Source of the DNA: Amanita rubescens
Taxonomy: Eukaryota > Basidiomycota > Agaricomycetes > Agaricales > Amanitaceae
Direction: 5' to 3'
Assembly (NCBI GenBank): GCA_015039365.1
Contig: WION01000021.1
Location: 1-64,000, forward strand
Length of the DNA: 64,000 nucleotides
Under the pieces are notes generated by a model. The model was not told where the DNA came from and ran no database searches. It saw only the letters and a list, made by a program, of their open reading frames with translations. This document shows, in pieces, positions 1 through 12,519 of this stretch (the stretch's first letter is position 1; each line of letters opens with the position of its first letter). The translations under genes were made by a program, and so were the position numbers.

Positions 1-1478
1 TTTGCAATACATTAGTAAAAAAGGGTCATTCGTATAGGGCTTGTAGGGATTCCAACCCGTTCCAACTCCTTGCAGGAGATTGCAGCCGTTGCAACCTCAT
101 CCAATATTTAGACTTGTTTGTTGATGGCCATCATTCCCACTGGTGTCGATGGGAAAGAGGAAGCCGTTATTGCGCCAGTCTATTTCTCCACTGACTGGGT
201 TCTTCAGGCCTGCCTTTGTACATTGCGTCTTCTACATTTGTTCGCCACACTCTAAAGGCACTATGTTGAAACCGACAAATTTCAAGTTGTCGTCCAGACG
301 CGTGGTTCAAGTGTCCTCCACCCGGTTTCTTCACCGGATCTACAGATGGACATGATTTTCCCACCGTGCTGGCATATCCGAGCCGCGAATAGGGCAGCTC
401 AATTCTTAGTTCGCGAGTTCACAGTGCGCGAGGCCCAACCATCACCTACATTCCCGTAGCAGCACCTGGAGATCCCTTCTAAGCAAAACTCGTCCGCGGT
501 TTCGTTACTCATATCAGATATTTCAATGACGGCCTGTATATCGTGAATAACCCCCTTGTTCCGGCTCTTCAATCCACTGAACCTTTTGTTTTTTTTGCCT
601 CTTCTTCCTACATGACGTACGAGCCTTCCGCTCCAAGATGGGCTTAAGTTTTTCCATTTCACCATATAGTTATGTTTCTGGACCAAGGCGGCAAGGTATT
701 GTCATGGACAGCAAGTGGGACGGTGTCGGACATTGAAAGCGCGCCTGTTCCACATAATACACCGTGTCATACGATTCTCTGCACTCACATGGAACTGGGC
801 GATGGATAGTATTTAAACAAGAGGCGAGCCATCGGATTTCGAATGTGTGTGCTAACTACTTATGTATTGAATCAACACGTCGAAACGGCATACAGGAGCT
901 TCGAAAGGACGTCGTCTCGCGGTTTCGCCCAAAGGTGCTTTGTCAGTTGCTTTTGTCCCTTCCTATGGTTAATTTTATCTATGCAACGCGCTAGGGGATT
1001 TAGATGGATATGGCTGCCCGTCGTCTCACCTTTTTCTGTATATGTAGGTCACCTTACTCAGGGTCGTCTGCAGTACAGGAGCTTACATTGCACAATAGAA
1101 ATCCAGTTTGTTTGGGCTCAAGTTTACCGCTTGGTAGAAGGCCTGGTAGATTATCGAGGGTCAATACTGTGAGTTATGTTGGTCCAAACTGTCCCTGGTT
1201 GATAATTCCGAAGAACGACATTTGACGAAGAGCGATTTCACCAGACGATTAGTGGATGTTTGATGCATGGACCCGGAAATTAATCTCGTCCCCCTAACCC
1301 TGGTGATGCTAGATTCTAACGTGATTTGCAGAATGCCTAGCCAAAGCAACATAAAGAGCATTTGATTGTTCCGTTGTCATGCTCGCTATTTCTCCGTGTA
1401 CGTATACCATAAATTGCTAAGAAAATTTATTGTTCATAATTCATAGGCGATCCAAAAAGCGCAAGTCGGATTCAATAC
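1..1478. other. Left edge, no assignable gene
   Basis: I see no protein I can name here. Several short open stretches exist on both strands. On the minus strand between about 370 and 80 there are protein-like pieces broken by stops and possible splice sites (for example DNLKFVGFNIVPLECG around 240-290 and GEIDWRNNGFLFPIDTSG around 130-185). They could be the end of a gene that begins or continues outside the window, but I cannot join them. The stretch 700-1478 looks like ordinary intergenic sequence downstream of the peroxidase gene. Confidence 0.4.
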
Positions 1479-3267
1479 TTAAGAAGCTATCGTCCCCTTC
1501 AAGGCGGCCAAAGACGGAGCGAAGAAGTATTCTCCACCGCGTGGGACGACCCAATTTATGGGCAAGTTTAGCTCTAATGTAGGATCATCCGGGTTGGTAC
1601 CGGATAGCTGCCGGTTGGCCCCCTGGCCGATTATAGCGTCGAAGCTACAACAAGAAATTCAGCCGACGTCATCCACGCACAAAATTATACTTGCCCTGGA
1701 ACCTGTTTCGTGGTTTGGGTGAATGGGAATGTAATGTTATTCGCCCAATCTAGACGACCGATCAGATCAACTGCGATCTTTTTATAAACGGCACGCACTT
1801 ATTTGAAGGAACCGGAATCCATTCAAGATACTGCTCTGATAGCTTTGGAATAGCAGTCCACGATTATTAATGGTCTTCTGTTCCTTTTTCTCTTCGGGCG
1901 TAACCTCCGGACCGAACTGAATCCCGCGACGCATGATCCTATGAGTTTGAACTTGGTTATTCAGGTCGGAACGCGGGTTCGTCTTGCGAGTATGGGCAGC
2001 GAATGGGCAAATCTTCTGGGTTCCAAGCTCTGCAGCATAGCTGAAATCGTTGTTCCTGTTCATGAGATGGTGAGCGCTGTGCGGAAACGAACGAGCCATG
2101 CGACGTACAGATCTATGTTTGTAGCCAAGAATGCATCGTCGTCGAAAGGCCTCAAGTCAATTGGGGCACCTGCACAACACATCAGCTGTACCGCTCCCAT
2201 GTTCAATCTCCACGGTATTTACCACTCTTCCATCGGCCTATGAGACGAGCGCCCAGAAGGTCACTCCCTTGTTGCGGCGTCAAGCCTTGCACCTTGAGGG
2301 CATTTGAATCCAAGAACTTATTGAACTCTGGCACAAGTTGGAGAAGGAATCGGAACGCCAAGAAACTTCCGTCTACCATCCAGGGGTCGCGAGCCTTTTG
2401 ATTCGCATCCCCTTCCCTACCGACCAAGATAACGCCTGGCAGCACGGGAGGTGGCCCTGGGGGAGGATTCTTATCAAATCCGATAACTGCGGGGTTCGAT
2501 ATTCCATCCTTAAACCCGAAACTACCAAATAGAGTAAGCATATATCACACAGGTATTAATACGTCTTTTGCTTACTGTTCGTGACCGGATTCGTTTCCTG
2601 GCCTTACGTCACCTGTGACGCGGAAGACTTCTGCAACCGACGAGGCGGGCGTCCCGAATCCAAATATATTCAAGACTTGTGCCACCTTGGTGTTAACAGT
2701 TGCGTGACTTTCCCCCGAGAAGATAATCAAGCCATGTATTTGCTGTTTGAATTGGGGCAGCCAGTCCGGCACAAATGTTGGTCCTGCTCCCGTGCCACTG
2801 TCGCCAAGGGACTGTGCATCGGCCTCTTGTCCGCCAAGGAAGGCTGAGTCAATCAAGTTTTTGTCGCTGATCCCAAGCTAAAGCAGCATCTCAATTCATC
2901 GCAATCTGCAAAAACTCATCAGATAGTGCGTTACCTTGACAAATCCAAAGTGCGAAAACGAGATGTTAACTCCCCAAAGCGGAATCAATTCAGGTTTCGG
3001 GTAAGGCTTCTTCTTGTGCTTGTCAATCGCATCTTGGTCCTTCAATACTTGTGTCACAGTTGTGATGAGCGGAATAACTTTTTGAAGCTGTTTCCTGAAG
3101 TTCGGGACATTTAAGATCTGGAAGAAGAACTTGGTCTCTGTCTTCTTGGGTAGCCCACCACTAAGAACACGGAATCAGTGCGGGCACTACTTTGGAGATG
3201 GATGCAAGACAGACAGGATATCTCCCTGAATATTATCCAAGTTCAGCGGTTGAGGCGGTTGAGTCAT
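1479..3267 (-). CDS. DyP-type heme peroxidase
   Basis: Dye-decolorizing peroxidases are heme enzymes that use H2O2 to oxidise dyes, aromatic compounds and lignin-related substrates; the fungal ones are often secreted. The minus strand codes, over several short introns, for the whole family layout. It starts MTQPPQPLNLDNIQGDIL; the first intron (donor gtctgt) leads into GGLPKKTETKFFFQ. Next come the distal-side motif FGFKDGISNPAV (GXXDG, catalytic Asp), the segment PGVILVGREGD, and PFAAHTRKTNPR with the proximal heme-ligand His. HRIMRRGIQFGPEVTPEE follows with the conserved Arg, then RGLLFQSYQSSILNGF and WANNITFPFTQ. It ends VVPRGGEYFFAPSLAALKG and a TAA at 1479-1481. All key residues are present and I see no break, so it is probably functional. 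No obvious signal peptide is visible at the chosen start, so export is uncertain. Confidence 0.88.
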
Positions 3268-3840
3268 GCTTTGTTATGTTCAGGGCTCGTTCTGCTGTTG
3301 CGTAGACCAACCTTATATACAAAGTATGCGTCCCATGTTTGCACCCTCTTACGGTTCCACGTTTGAGGTACACGATGACTCCATTCAGCGCTGATTTGAA
3401 CGCACAGCACCAAGAACGTCGATGTTGGTGCCGTCTAACACCCTTGTAAAATGGAACGCCTAATTTATCCCATCGCCCTAACGTCATCTAAGCTTTCGGA
3501 CCTACAAATAATCCGTAGGGAACCCGCCCAACAAGTCTGATGTTCTTTCCTGACGGGCACAGCGCCGTAATATTACTTTTAGCAAAACGCCAGCGCCACC
3601 TAGCGGAGTATCATGACCATGGAGTTAATCAATACTAGTCATAACGTTTGTTCTATATTTTTGGCATGCAGTACCCACATCTGCGTTCGGCAAGTACGCA
3701 AGTAGGCGTAGATGACTATCCGTAGTTTCTCCGGTCCTAAATGAATGAACAGCCTTGCGCTGGTAGCAATCGAAATACCAAAACTAAGGTTCAATGAACA
3801 AGTCTGAACACAGTATTCTGCGGCCACGTCTAAGTTATGA
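3268..3840. other. Intergenic, between peroxidase and permease
   Basis: This stretch lies between the peroxidase start and the permease stop. Apart from the TATA-like element I see no gene or repeat in it. Confidence 0.4.
3312..3319 (-). promoter_or_regulatory. Probable TATA box of the DyP peroxidase gene
   Basis: The minus strand reads TATATAAG about 45 bp upstream of the chosen ATG (3267). Spacing and orientation fit a core promoter for the peroxidase and support that start. Position is seen; function is inferred. Confidence 0.5.
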
Positions 3841-6619
3841 TCACAAAACTGCTTCTTCAAATTTCTCGGCGTTCCCAGGATCTATCACATCAATCCCCAT
3901 AGCCTCCGCTGTCATACAATGGCAAGTCAGACAGGCATGCATAGGATAACATCTAAGTACTTTACCTTTTATCTGTCTTACGGGACCAGTGAACCACTTC
4001 CTTGCGCTTAGGATCCAGAACCCAATGCAATATGCCACGACAATTCCGACGGCGACCACTGCATAATTAAGCGTTTGAGAATTAACGGGCTATATGTAAC
4101 AAGGCAGGAAATCGACTTCAGATCATTTAGCCTTTTGTGATCGTGATGACGTACGTTTATTTGGGGTAATATGAAAACGATGGTAATAAATGCTATCCAC
4201 GCTACCGCAGTAACGGCCACAGGAATCGAAAAAACGCCCAAGTGGAAAGGTCCCTTTTCGAAGTCCTGTCTGTTCATGATACGCAACAAAATCGGTATGC
4301 CTACCGTCCAGGTCTAAGATAGGATCACTTATCACGGTAAAACATCGAAACGTACCATATGATATGTATAATCCTATGGTCGCGATCGATGTCGCTGCTG
4401 CAAATGCGACAGAACTGCCAAGACTAGGGAGACCAAGTATGAAGCTGAGGGTACACGCAAGCCAGACTTGTGTTTGCCATGAGTAAGAGATTCCGAATCG
4501 TAGCGGGTATCAAACCTGTTCTTATCGGCGATCTCCACTGTTTGCTGACCTTGTTGAAGAAAGTATGCCCTGGTATCCCGCCATCACGGGCAAATGCGTA
4601 CATCATTCGGGAATTTGATGTCACGGAGAACGTGCTTCAAATGACAATGGATCAAAGTTAGACGTTAGACGGTAAGCTGCTAATTTTGATGTGCTTACCC
4701 GCAGAAATACATGGCACCAATAATAATAACCTATTGATTAATGAACCAGGCATGAGGTTTGTGTCTAATATTTCCCGAGAGCCTAATGTGACGTACCATA
4801 AGCACTATAGCACCGTCTTCTCCAACAGTATCAAGGAAAATCTGAGTGACAGGCTGGCCTGTCGGAGAAGCTATCGTCCCTTCTAAATCCTGAATGGAGA
4901 AAAGCAGACCGAGCAGCAAATACCATCCTAGGATAGCGGAAATTCCAATGCCCATGACAATACCGATGCTGCCTGACATGGCCGCATTTCGAGTCTCTTC
5001 TGTCATCTGTCTTTCGTCAAGCGCAAAACACAAGTAGTACGACGGAGGCTCACATGGGCGCTCGCATCGAATCTTCGTTATTTACGAGATTACACTTGTC
5101 AGTAACTTGCCATCTTTGGTAGTTCCGGTCAAACCCACCCGTTAGCGTGTACTGCATACAAATCCAAGTTACTCCGTCTACCATCAAGTGGTGTTAATTC
5201 TTACCTGCGACATCAATATCTAGAGATCGTACACCACGTTATCACAGATGCGTCGAGTACGGAGCCTGCTCTTACCCCAATTATGGCAACGTATGCAGGA
5301 GATGCCCGTGATCCCCACCCCCTCACCATCTACCCGGTCCCGTCGCGGAATGTCCTGAATACGAAGTCCCCTGACTGATGATGAGGTGCCTTGGCCAAAA
5401 TAGCAATTACTAGAACAAATGTTCCGACTGCATGCCACCAGATGGAGACGTTGTTCAGGTGGTGCAATAACCGAACGCCAAATGTATTTGTAAAGACCTG
5501 TGGATGTATCAGGCAAGGTATTGAAGCTATATCATTTCGACCTTGTGAAATTAGGACTGCCGCGTAGATACCTAGTGAGGATTAGCGACAGCGCCCCCGT
5601 CTAGTCTAGATTCATGGACTTTACCGATTGTGGTTCCCGGTGTCGGGGAAAAGCTTGATTTCAAAGTGCATACGGTAGAGATGAAGGTTGCACATGCGAA
5701 GCTGCAAACAAGGACATTAGGAGCAACAACTTGGGTAAGAATTGGGTCGCACCTTATGCCAGTGGTAATAGCGACCTGACCAAGAAGGTTAAACCAACCT
5801 ACTCTTATGTCACTCGGAGTTAGAAAGGGGATGGAAATTCGTTTCAATACCCGTGATCCATGATGCCAGTGGTGCCCATTTCCGTTTTGACAGCATAGCC
5901 GCCCAAAAATACGGTCCCCCAGACGTTGGATGAGCGCTAATGGAAATTGTAATCTTATCATGATAGATTACCACCAAGACACACCTGCAAATTTCTTGCG
6001 GTGCGGGATAGTCATTGATACCAAAGATGGCCATGATGGGGCGTACCTGCCATGGCGAGTCCGACTGACATGGTGAAACATGCTCCAGATTCCAAACACA
6101 TAAATGCATGAAGGGGAACGCCAACATATGAAACTTACAAACAATAACCCAACTCCATGTCATAACGGCAGGACCACCAGTATTCTTCAAATGGTACGTG
6201 AGCTTATCGAACAACAGAGGTTACTGGTTCAACTGACCAAACCATACAAAAACAACGATGGCATGCCTGTAAGGATTGAGATAATGGAGAACGACATCTA
6301 TCACAACAATTCAGATAGGCATCGGTTCGTGGATGAATCCGTCAAAGTGACGTACGCCAAAGTTCTGGTTGAGAAGACGACCAATACGTTAGAAAGGGTA
6401 AGTCTGGGCAAATTCAGGGTCAGAAGCGCACCTGCAAAAGTCCCAAATCCCGTCTAGTGATAGGCTTAGAGAATTGACCTCGATCGAAGCGGTCCAGACT
6501 TACTTCAATTCCTGTTTGTAGCCCATACGAGCCAGTTCAGCCTCGTCCCCTTCTAACTTGTCTGTAGGAGTGGACCCCCCATGTTCCACCATCGATGCAC
6601 TGTTGTCTTCGGTTGACAT
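3841..6619 (-). CDS. Amino-acid/GABA permease (APC superfamily)
   Basis: A plasma- or vacuolar-membrane transporter of amino acids, choline or GABA in the fungal APC (amino-acid permease) family, normally about 500-540 residues with 12 membrane helices. The start MSTEDNSASMVEHGG (ATG at 6617-6619) runs into DEAELARMGYKQELK, the typical cytosolic N-terminus. Further exons give NTGGPAVMTWSWVIVC, SAHPTSGGPYFWAAMLSK, then YYLCFALDERQMTEETRNA, the helix pair around GIVMGIGISAILGWYLLLGL, TSNSRMMYAFARDGGIPGH, and GPFHLGVFSIPVAVTAVAW. The tail AEAMGIDVIDPGNAEKFEEAVL ends in TGA at 3841-3843. The coding sequence is cut into many short exons, and not every junction between 5000 and 6400 could be settled, so a broken exon cannot be excluded. 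Substrate cannot be told from sequence. Confidence 0.82.
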
Positions 6620-6983
6620 GCTTTCTGAAGCGTTGAAAGAGGAAGTTGTGCGGAATACCCTATCAGGTGAAGTGGGGAAGGTCAACCGAGAAGAAAAGAG
6701 CCGGGAACCCCGGCGCCACCTTATCTTCGACACCCCCGGTTGTTTATCCCATGCGTATCCCTGACACCGCAAGTGTAAGCCTCGTTCACACCAATTGAAT
6801 GCACAAGACAGCATCACGATCGTACCGCTCACACCAGTTTCCCTTATCAGATCAAATGAACCACGCCCGCGCGCCGCTGCCAGCTTTCAGGTGTCGAATA
6901 ATACAAAAATATCATTCAGCCTGATGTAATCAGGTCACTATCTTTACAAGCAGCATGTGGGCCGTCAAAAAAGATGAATTCAA

Positions 6984-8812
6984 TTAAAAGCAGTACACGT
7001 GCAACCCCACGATTTCCTCCTTATTTGCAGGGTTGACCTGAAGTGAACAGAGTTGGCAATATGCTGAGAATGAGACATCGACAGCACGAACCTTCAAAGC
7101 AACTATTCTCTCCTCATCGATCATGAATGCTCCATACTCCTCATTAACCATACGGACTTGAGCTTGATAAGGAAGACTTGTAATCAGGGGTTCTCTGAAA
7201 AGTGAAGCGGCGACCATTGTAGAGGTATTATTTCGACTCGACCTCCGAGTCTCTTCGTGTTGTCCCGGAAGAACGTTAAAATCCCAAACTTCCAATGCGT
7301 TATGGCCATCATGGGACTCGGGGGGCTGGACTACGCGTTCACCTTGAACATAACTAGAGAAAGGAAATGATGAGGAGGATGTACAGGATGAAATAACGAT
7401 GATGGGTACCGTAGCCAATGAGTTGGAGAACGGACGGTGCTAAACCGGGTGTTTCCGGGGCCCCATTCATGCCACGGAACCTCAGTCGCATGGGACATTT
7501 GATTTCGGCCTTTGCCAAGACTTCCATCAATTCTTCCGTAGTCTTTGATATATGTTTCGAGTGACCTATTGTGGACATAGAAGAAGCCGAAATGGAGGGG
7601 GCTCCCGATGGGCATATTCTCATTACGGTATCCAACAGAAAGGGTCTGAACCCGAGAATCTGGCCCCGTTGTGAATTCTGTCCCGTGGGGAGGCTTGGCT
7701 AAAAACGGCCCGGAATGGGATGACAAAAATAGCAAAGAACGGTCATCCAGCAGAGGTGGCATACGTAATGTCACCACATGGACGGGAATAGGATCGTCCG
7801 CGCAGGAGAACTTGTAAAGCAAGATAGCCCCGTCGTCATCGATGGTGGTGATCATGAAAGCACGAGGGCTAATGAGCGCGAAATCCCAAGAAATAGGTGG
7901 TATGGGGTATTGATTTTCATCGGAATCCTGATTGATGTATGCATCGATGAGAAAGGTCAAAACGGTTTAGTAATCGTGACACATACGCTAAGAAGCTGGT
8001 CAGCTTCCCAGTTCCACAAGATCAAGCGAGTTTGGAACCCCAATGTCAAAAACACGGCCAATACATCTGAGGCTATCTGCACAAAGGCGGTATTAATGCG
8101 GTGGCGAATGCTAAAGCGCAGCTCAGGCTCTTGAGCTTTCGGGTGACGCCCCATGGTAGACATGGTCCGCAGATGTAATCGCATATTTCTCGATAAATCC
8201 TCCTGAAAGACACTAAGTTGATGATTAAGCGACGGCTAGCGCAAAGGAGGAAAATAGTCGCGTACGTGTCATCTTCTTCCAACAGTACTATCAGATCCTG
8301 TGTAGGATCTATGGCAAAATCTCGCAAGTCCATCTTGATGTCTTCATGGTAGACGGTATATCCTGGGCTCTTCGCACTTGGTAACCAAGCAAGGAACATG
8401 TCTTCGCCGTTCGTTTTCGCGAACACGCCGCCCACTAATTCGTAGGCCGTACAATACCCCTGTACGTCCACATTGACATTGGACTTCCACTCCAAATCTC
8501 GCCATGCCTGTTGACTGTCTCTTAAAGCGCACAGGCGTTCGGCGTGGGAGGTTATTGCATCGCCGCAATCAACCATTTTATGCTTGAACAATTCGATGAT
8601 ATAGAGCAATTCGGAATCGCATTCGATAATTCTGTTCAGAGAACTGCAAACCTATGGACAGGAATGAGGAAAAGGCTTGGTTTCATCACGGTACGCACCA
8701 AACGACATTTGAGTAACTCTTCACAGCTCGAATGCCTAAGAATTTCGTGAAGTATCTCGCCTGGAAGCGACAAAAAGCCCGAGCGAGAGTTCATCTGTTG
8801 TGAATAACGCAT
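6984..8812 (-). CDS. F-box-like protein with C-terminal propeller-like region
   Basis: F-box proteins recruit targets to SCF ubiquitin ligases; basidiomycetes carry large lineage-specific sets. The N-terminus MRYSQQMNSRSGF is followed by SLPGEILHEILRHSSCEELL, a clear F-box helix pair. An intron (donor gtgcgt, acceptor ..catag) joins KCRL to VCSSLNRIIECDSELL. The middle holds LFKHKMVDCG and the hydrophobic strand-like repeats usual in this family, such as ISICGD-type segments and FQTRLILWNWEADQLL. That WNW..G pattern resembles a WD-like blade. The C-terminal part continues through ISWDFALISPRAFMITTID and ends EEIVGLHVYCF. The stop is at 6984. The target is unknown. Reading frames stay open across plausible introns, so it is likely a real gene. 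Confidence 0.75.
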
Positions 8813-8905
8813 GGTGGAGGTGTTGAGTCAAGATTCAGCGGAGAAAAGATGCACTCCATCAGATGACTGAACAGATTTTGAATGAAATGAGATAGCATGT
8901 GGTGT

Positions 8906-8976
8906 GCATTGATGGTGTAGCGGTAACATTGGGTCTTCCCATGGCCTAGCTCCGGGTTCGACTCCCGGTCAATGCA
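8906..8976 (+). tRNA. tRNA-Gly (anticodon CCC)
   Basis: The 71-nt sequence folds as a full cloverleaf. The acceptor GCATTGA pairs with TCAATGC; the D arm is GTGT/ACAT. The anticodon stem GGGTC/GGCCT (with G-T pairs) encloses loop TTCCCAT with anticodon CCC. The T arm is CCGGG/CCCGG around TTCGACT, and the discriminator base is A. There is no intron. It reads GGG glycine codons. Confidence 0.95.
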
Positions 8977-8979
8977 ATA

Positions 8980-8986
8980 TTTTTTT
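8980..8986 (+). terminator. RNA polymerase III terminator of tRNA-Gly
   Basis: A run of seven T on the sense strand begins four bases after the tRNA, the usual Pol III stop signal. Confidence 0.85.
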
Positions 8987-9096
8987 CTTCCCAATAGCGA
9001 AACATCGTCAAACTACGCTACATAAAGTATGCACAAATTAGCTTAGAGATACAATAACATTATACGCGATATTCAATGCCCTTATATACTTGCATA

Positions 9097-11158
9097 TTAA
9101 ACCAATGCTCGAATCTCCTTTAAGTGCTGAATGGTGATGGTGTCACGAACTGTAATATAGGTTAGAGGTGTCGAGGGCGAACAACTGTGTTCTTACTTTG
9201 GTCCAGTAAAAGTCCCGTTGCATGCGTATCCTGCCGAAAGGAACCGTTAAATGGAAATAACTTTGATTTTGACTTGAACCTACGACAGCGGATGTAGAAT
9301 AGCAAAGAAAACGGCGCTCAACAGGTGATAGCCTCTTCTACAGGGAATTGAGTCAAAACATAGGATAACCTCAATGAGTAAACGTCGCACCTGATACCCC
9401 TTGAACTTGGCAATGAAAACTATGCAAAGGTGACTTAGGCGTGATAGTACAAGGAATGAAAATATTATCGTACACTCGGTAACTTCTTCCACGTTATTCA
9501 CGCCTGTATAGTTGGCGATGTAGTCCGTAACCCGTGCGCCGGATTCCAACGTCTTTTTCAGAAGATCCGTCTAATGGTACAACATCAGCCAGCAGCAGCC
9601 GCGACACCGTATATAATGACGCACTTTGTTGAAGAATAGTATCAACTCTGCATTCCCCAGGATTTTATTAGAGCATATTTCTTTCCATAGTTTTGTACTG
9701 TCCTCCTGATAAAGATTCAGGCGGAACCCGCAGGACGAGGAACAAACTCTTACAAGTCGATTAATGGTGGAATCTTCTTCCAGGTACTGGTTAAATGCCA
9801 GTGGTGCCAAAAATATGATAGCTTGAACTAAAAATGATTATGAGAACGACATCGTTATAACCACGAGACATAATAATACCATCATCAAAAAAAGACGCCC
9901 AGGTAGCGCGCTATACCGATATCAGCACACGAAAATCCAGACACGTTTCGCCTAACCGAGTACTTGCTACCGCCCACATCTGTTATGTAGTAGAAAGATC
10001 CAGCTTGGGATCCTACCCATCGTCAGTCATTGTAGACAATTCTCACAAGGTTTGGTTACCTGTTTCAAGATGAAAGATGTGTTCTTCTGCACCAATTGTC
10101 CTGATGCGAGCACGGATGATGTCCTCTATTATCTGGGTGAATTACGAGCTCAAATGATCTTTGCTACTACTTACGATCAGTTGGCTCATAATTAAGAGCC
10201 GTTATACGATCAATATCATCTAGAAATCTGACTGAAGGTAAATCATTGGCCACGATTCGTAGCGGTGATGAAGTAGCTCACGAGGTGCCGACCCCGCCCA
10301 TGTGCAATTTGGAATATTGATCCATAAGAGTCTTGACGTTCGGCTGCTGCCACAGCTCGTTGACCGTGTCTTTCGAGGCTGCCAACACGATCGAGGGGTC
10401 CAACTCCGAACGTCGCCTGTATTCCGGAGTGGAGCTTTTCAGAATATTTCGTAATCGGTCTTGCCAACCAGTGCTGGCACGAACACAAGTGTCTCTTACA
10501 CCAATATCAGGACAGATCAGCTCGATAAGCCGTGTTTCGATAAAGAGAAGAGGCGAGAACTTGAGACGAAAATTTTTTATACGTTGATAATTAGCAATTT
10601 CAGCTGAATCAATGTTCGGCAGCCGTTCTATATGCTTCAACTCCAGGATATCGAGAATCGTCCGGATTTGACTACCAGCGTATATTGGTCAGAAAGGGGA
10701 CAAGCTCTTAGGGTGAAGGAAACGCACCTTAGGACGTTTAGGTGTATAACGAGCCTCCACATGGACCTATCGGTGTTGAATTGTTTTGGGGCAAACGCGA
10801 GCTGAAAATCTGTGTCCATGTAAGCAATAGCACCAGATGACCAAGAAAAGGAGCGGGCATACTCTTCAATACGGAGCTCTGGGCAATAACTTTGTATTAA
10901 GGCAAGACTGACGTGTCAAGGGGATATATTGCGAACCTTTCCGGACTCCGATTGACCTGCATGCAGAACCGATGAACACGTCGAGTAAGATATATCACGG
11001 ATAGACAGACCTAGAAGCAGCAATCGCGTTGCCTTTTTCTTTTGTTCCAAAGCTTTCTTCGACTCGGATAAAAGAGTGGTTATACTTGCAGAGTCTTGTG
11101 TAACCGTGTCATCTTGATTGCCGGCATTACGGTTGATACAAGGATTAGGGAAAAACAT
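9097..11158 (-). CDS. Atypical heterotrimeric G-protein alpha subunit
   Basis: G-alpha subunits couple membrane receptors to cAMP or MAPK signalling. About ten tiny introns split the gene. The Walker A loop is formed across an intron: ATRLLLLG joins QSESGK. Then come FQLAFAPKQF and RSMWRLVIHLNVLR, the helical domain YQRIKNFRLKF, and FLDDIDRITALNYEPTD. Next are DIIRARIRTIGAEEHIFHL (switch I), DVGGSKYS then RATWASFFDD (switch II), AIIFLAPLAFNQYLEED, EDSTKLWKEICSNKILGNAE, and LILFFNKV (NKxD region). Near the end, IAKFKGYQ and VRDTITIQHLKEIRALV lead to a TAA at 9097-9099. Two things are odd. The switch II Gln of DVGGQ is Ser, which should impair GTP hydrolysis, and there is no N-terminal MGxxxS myristoylation signal. 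Both traits recur in an Agaricomycete-expanded G-alpha class. The start is uncertain: 11158 is the first in-frame ATG. Confidence 0.83.
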
Positions 11159-12519
11159 CTCCAAGTTGGTTTCAAGTTGGATGAGGTACCACGCGGTGAC
11201 CCGTAACGAGCAACGGGAGGGGATGGAGATGGTGGAACTAGACAGCCGCGGGATTATTTAAAAGGTCAAAAAAAAATGGAGATGGCATCCGAACAAAGTG
11301 CTGTTTTTGTTCAGGGATAACTTGCAAGGGTCCGTCAAGGTACTAGTCTGTTGCGCTTGTTTGATTACTGATTGTGACCGTATTAGGCTAAAGCTTACGT
11401 ATAGCATACGGTGGCCGCAACCGGCTATCTATCATAAATAAGTATTGCACCGAGTCGTGTGTCCTTTGTGGGTGTCGATCTCAAAATAAGTACCGTCATG
11501 GATATTTGACTATCGACTCATGGCTACGCGCCCAAGACCACATCTTTATTGGAATTGACGCTGCGAAGTTTTGCTCATATATGGCAAGTTACGGCACTGG
11601 AGATGGATCTTAAAAATATTCTCATGTTAGGGTTGAATGACTTATCAAAATCTGACATGTCCATATTTGGTCATCCAAGTAAAGCAGTTGCACGGCCCCC
11701 GGCGCAATAAGTTATTGAGTACGGTGAAACCGAAAAGAATACCGAAGACGAAACGAGCTTCGAATCACCCCGTGACTCGCCGCAATACTATTGGGGACAT
11801 AACTGCCTTTTGGCTCGGCCGCTAGCCAGGAAAAAAACTTCGGCAGCTTTTGCGTATTGTTAATATGGCATTTTAATCAATGGCCGGTTATTGCAACGGC
11901 CTACATCGAGGCGTCCTTCAACGCGTGGTGGACCCTAGTAGGTCCTAGTCGGGCCAATAAGAATGACTGCAAAGACATCGTTCATTCCAAAAGCTACGTC
12001 ACTCACCCGAGATCGGTATAGCTTCCAATCGCTAGCCACAACCTCCATGATAGTTACAACACGAGGAACTGAAACCTGGCAACAGAGTTATCCCAATGGA
12101 GAATACTATAACCTCGGAACTTCGGCAGGTAAGAAGTTGACCATTGTCTACGGTGCCCGGATATTAATCGCGTTGCATGACAGAAAGGGTCAGCGGCTCC
12201 AGTGTATGAGACGCGTTGGCAATAAAGAAGTCATCGCATAGGTACTTTGCATATAAAATACGGTCTCGGAATGCAAAGTTCCGAGATTGATATCCGATGC
12301 CTTCAATATACGCGCCGAGCAAAAATCAAGCATGTCATGGGTCGTTATGGACACTGATCAAACATACCCAATATGAATCAGGGAAGTGTCAGTGAAGCAT
12401 AGACGGAAACCCTGGGTAGACCGATAGTTTGGTCTGAAACTCCTATATTTTAGATAACGAGCAATTAGATATATCGAACATAAGCACAAGGCCAAAAAAA
12501 GAAGTAGGGATATCACATT
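11159..12519. other. Gap with no assignable gene
   Basis: About 1.4 kb between the G-alpha start and the PMS1 stop. A 92-codon plus-strand frame at 11963-12241 begins with ATG but matches nothing I recognise. Plus-strand open pieces at 11500-11820 are broken by stops. Possibly a decayed gene; equally well just intergenic DNA. Confidence 0.35.
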
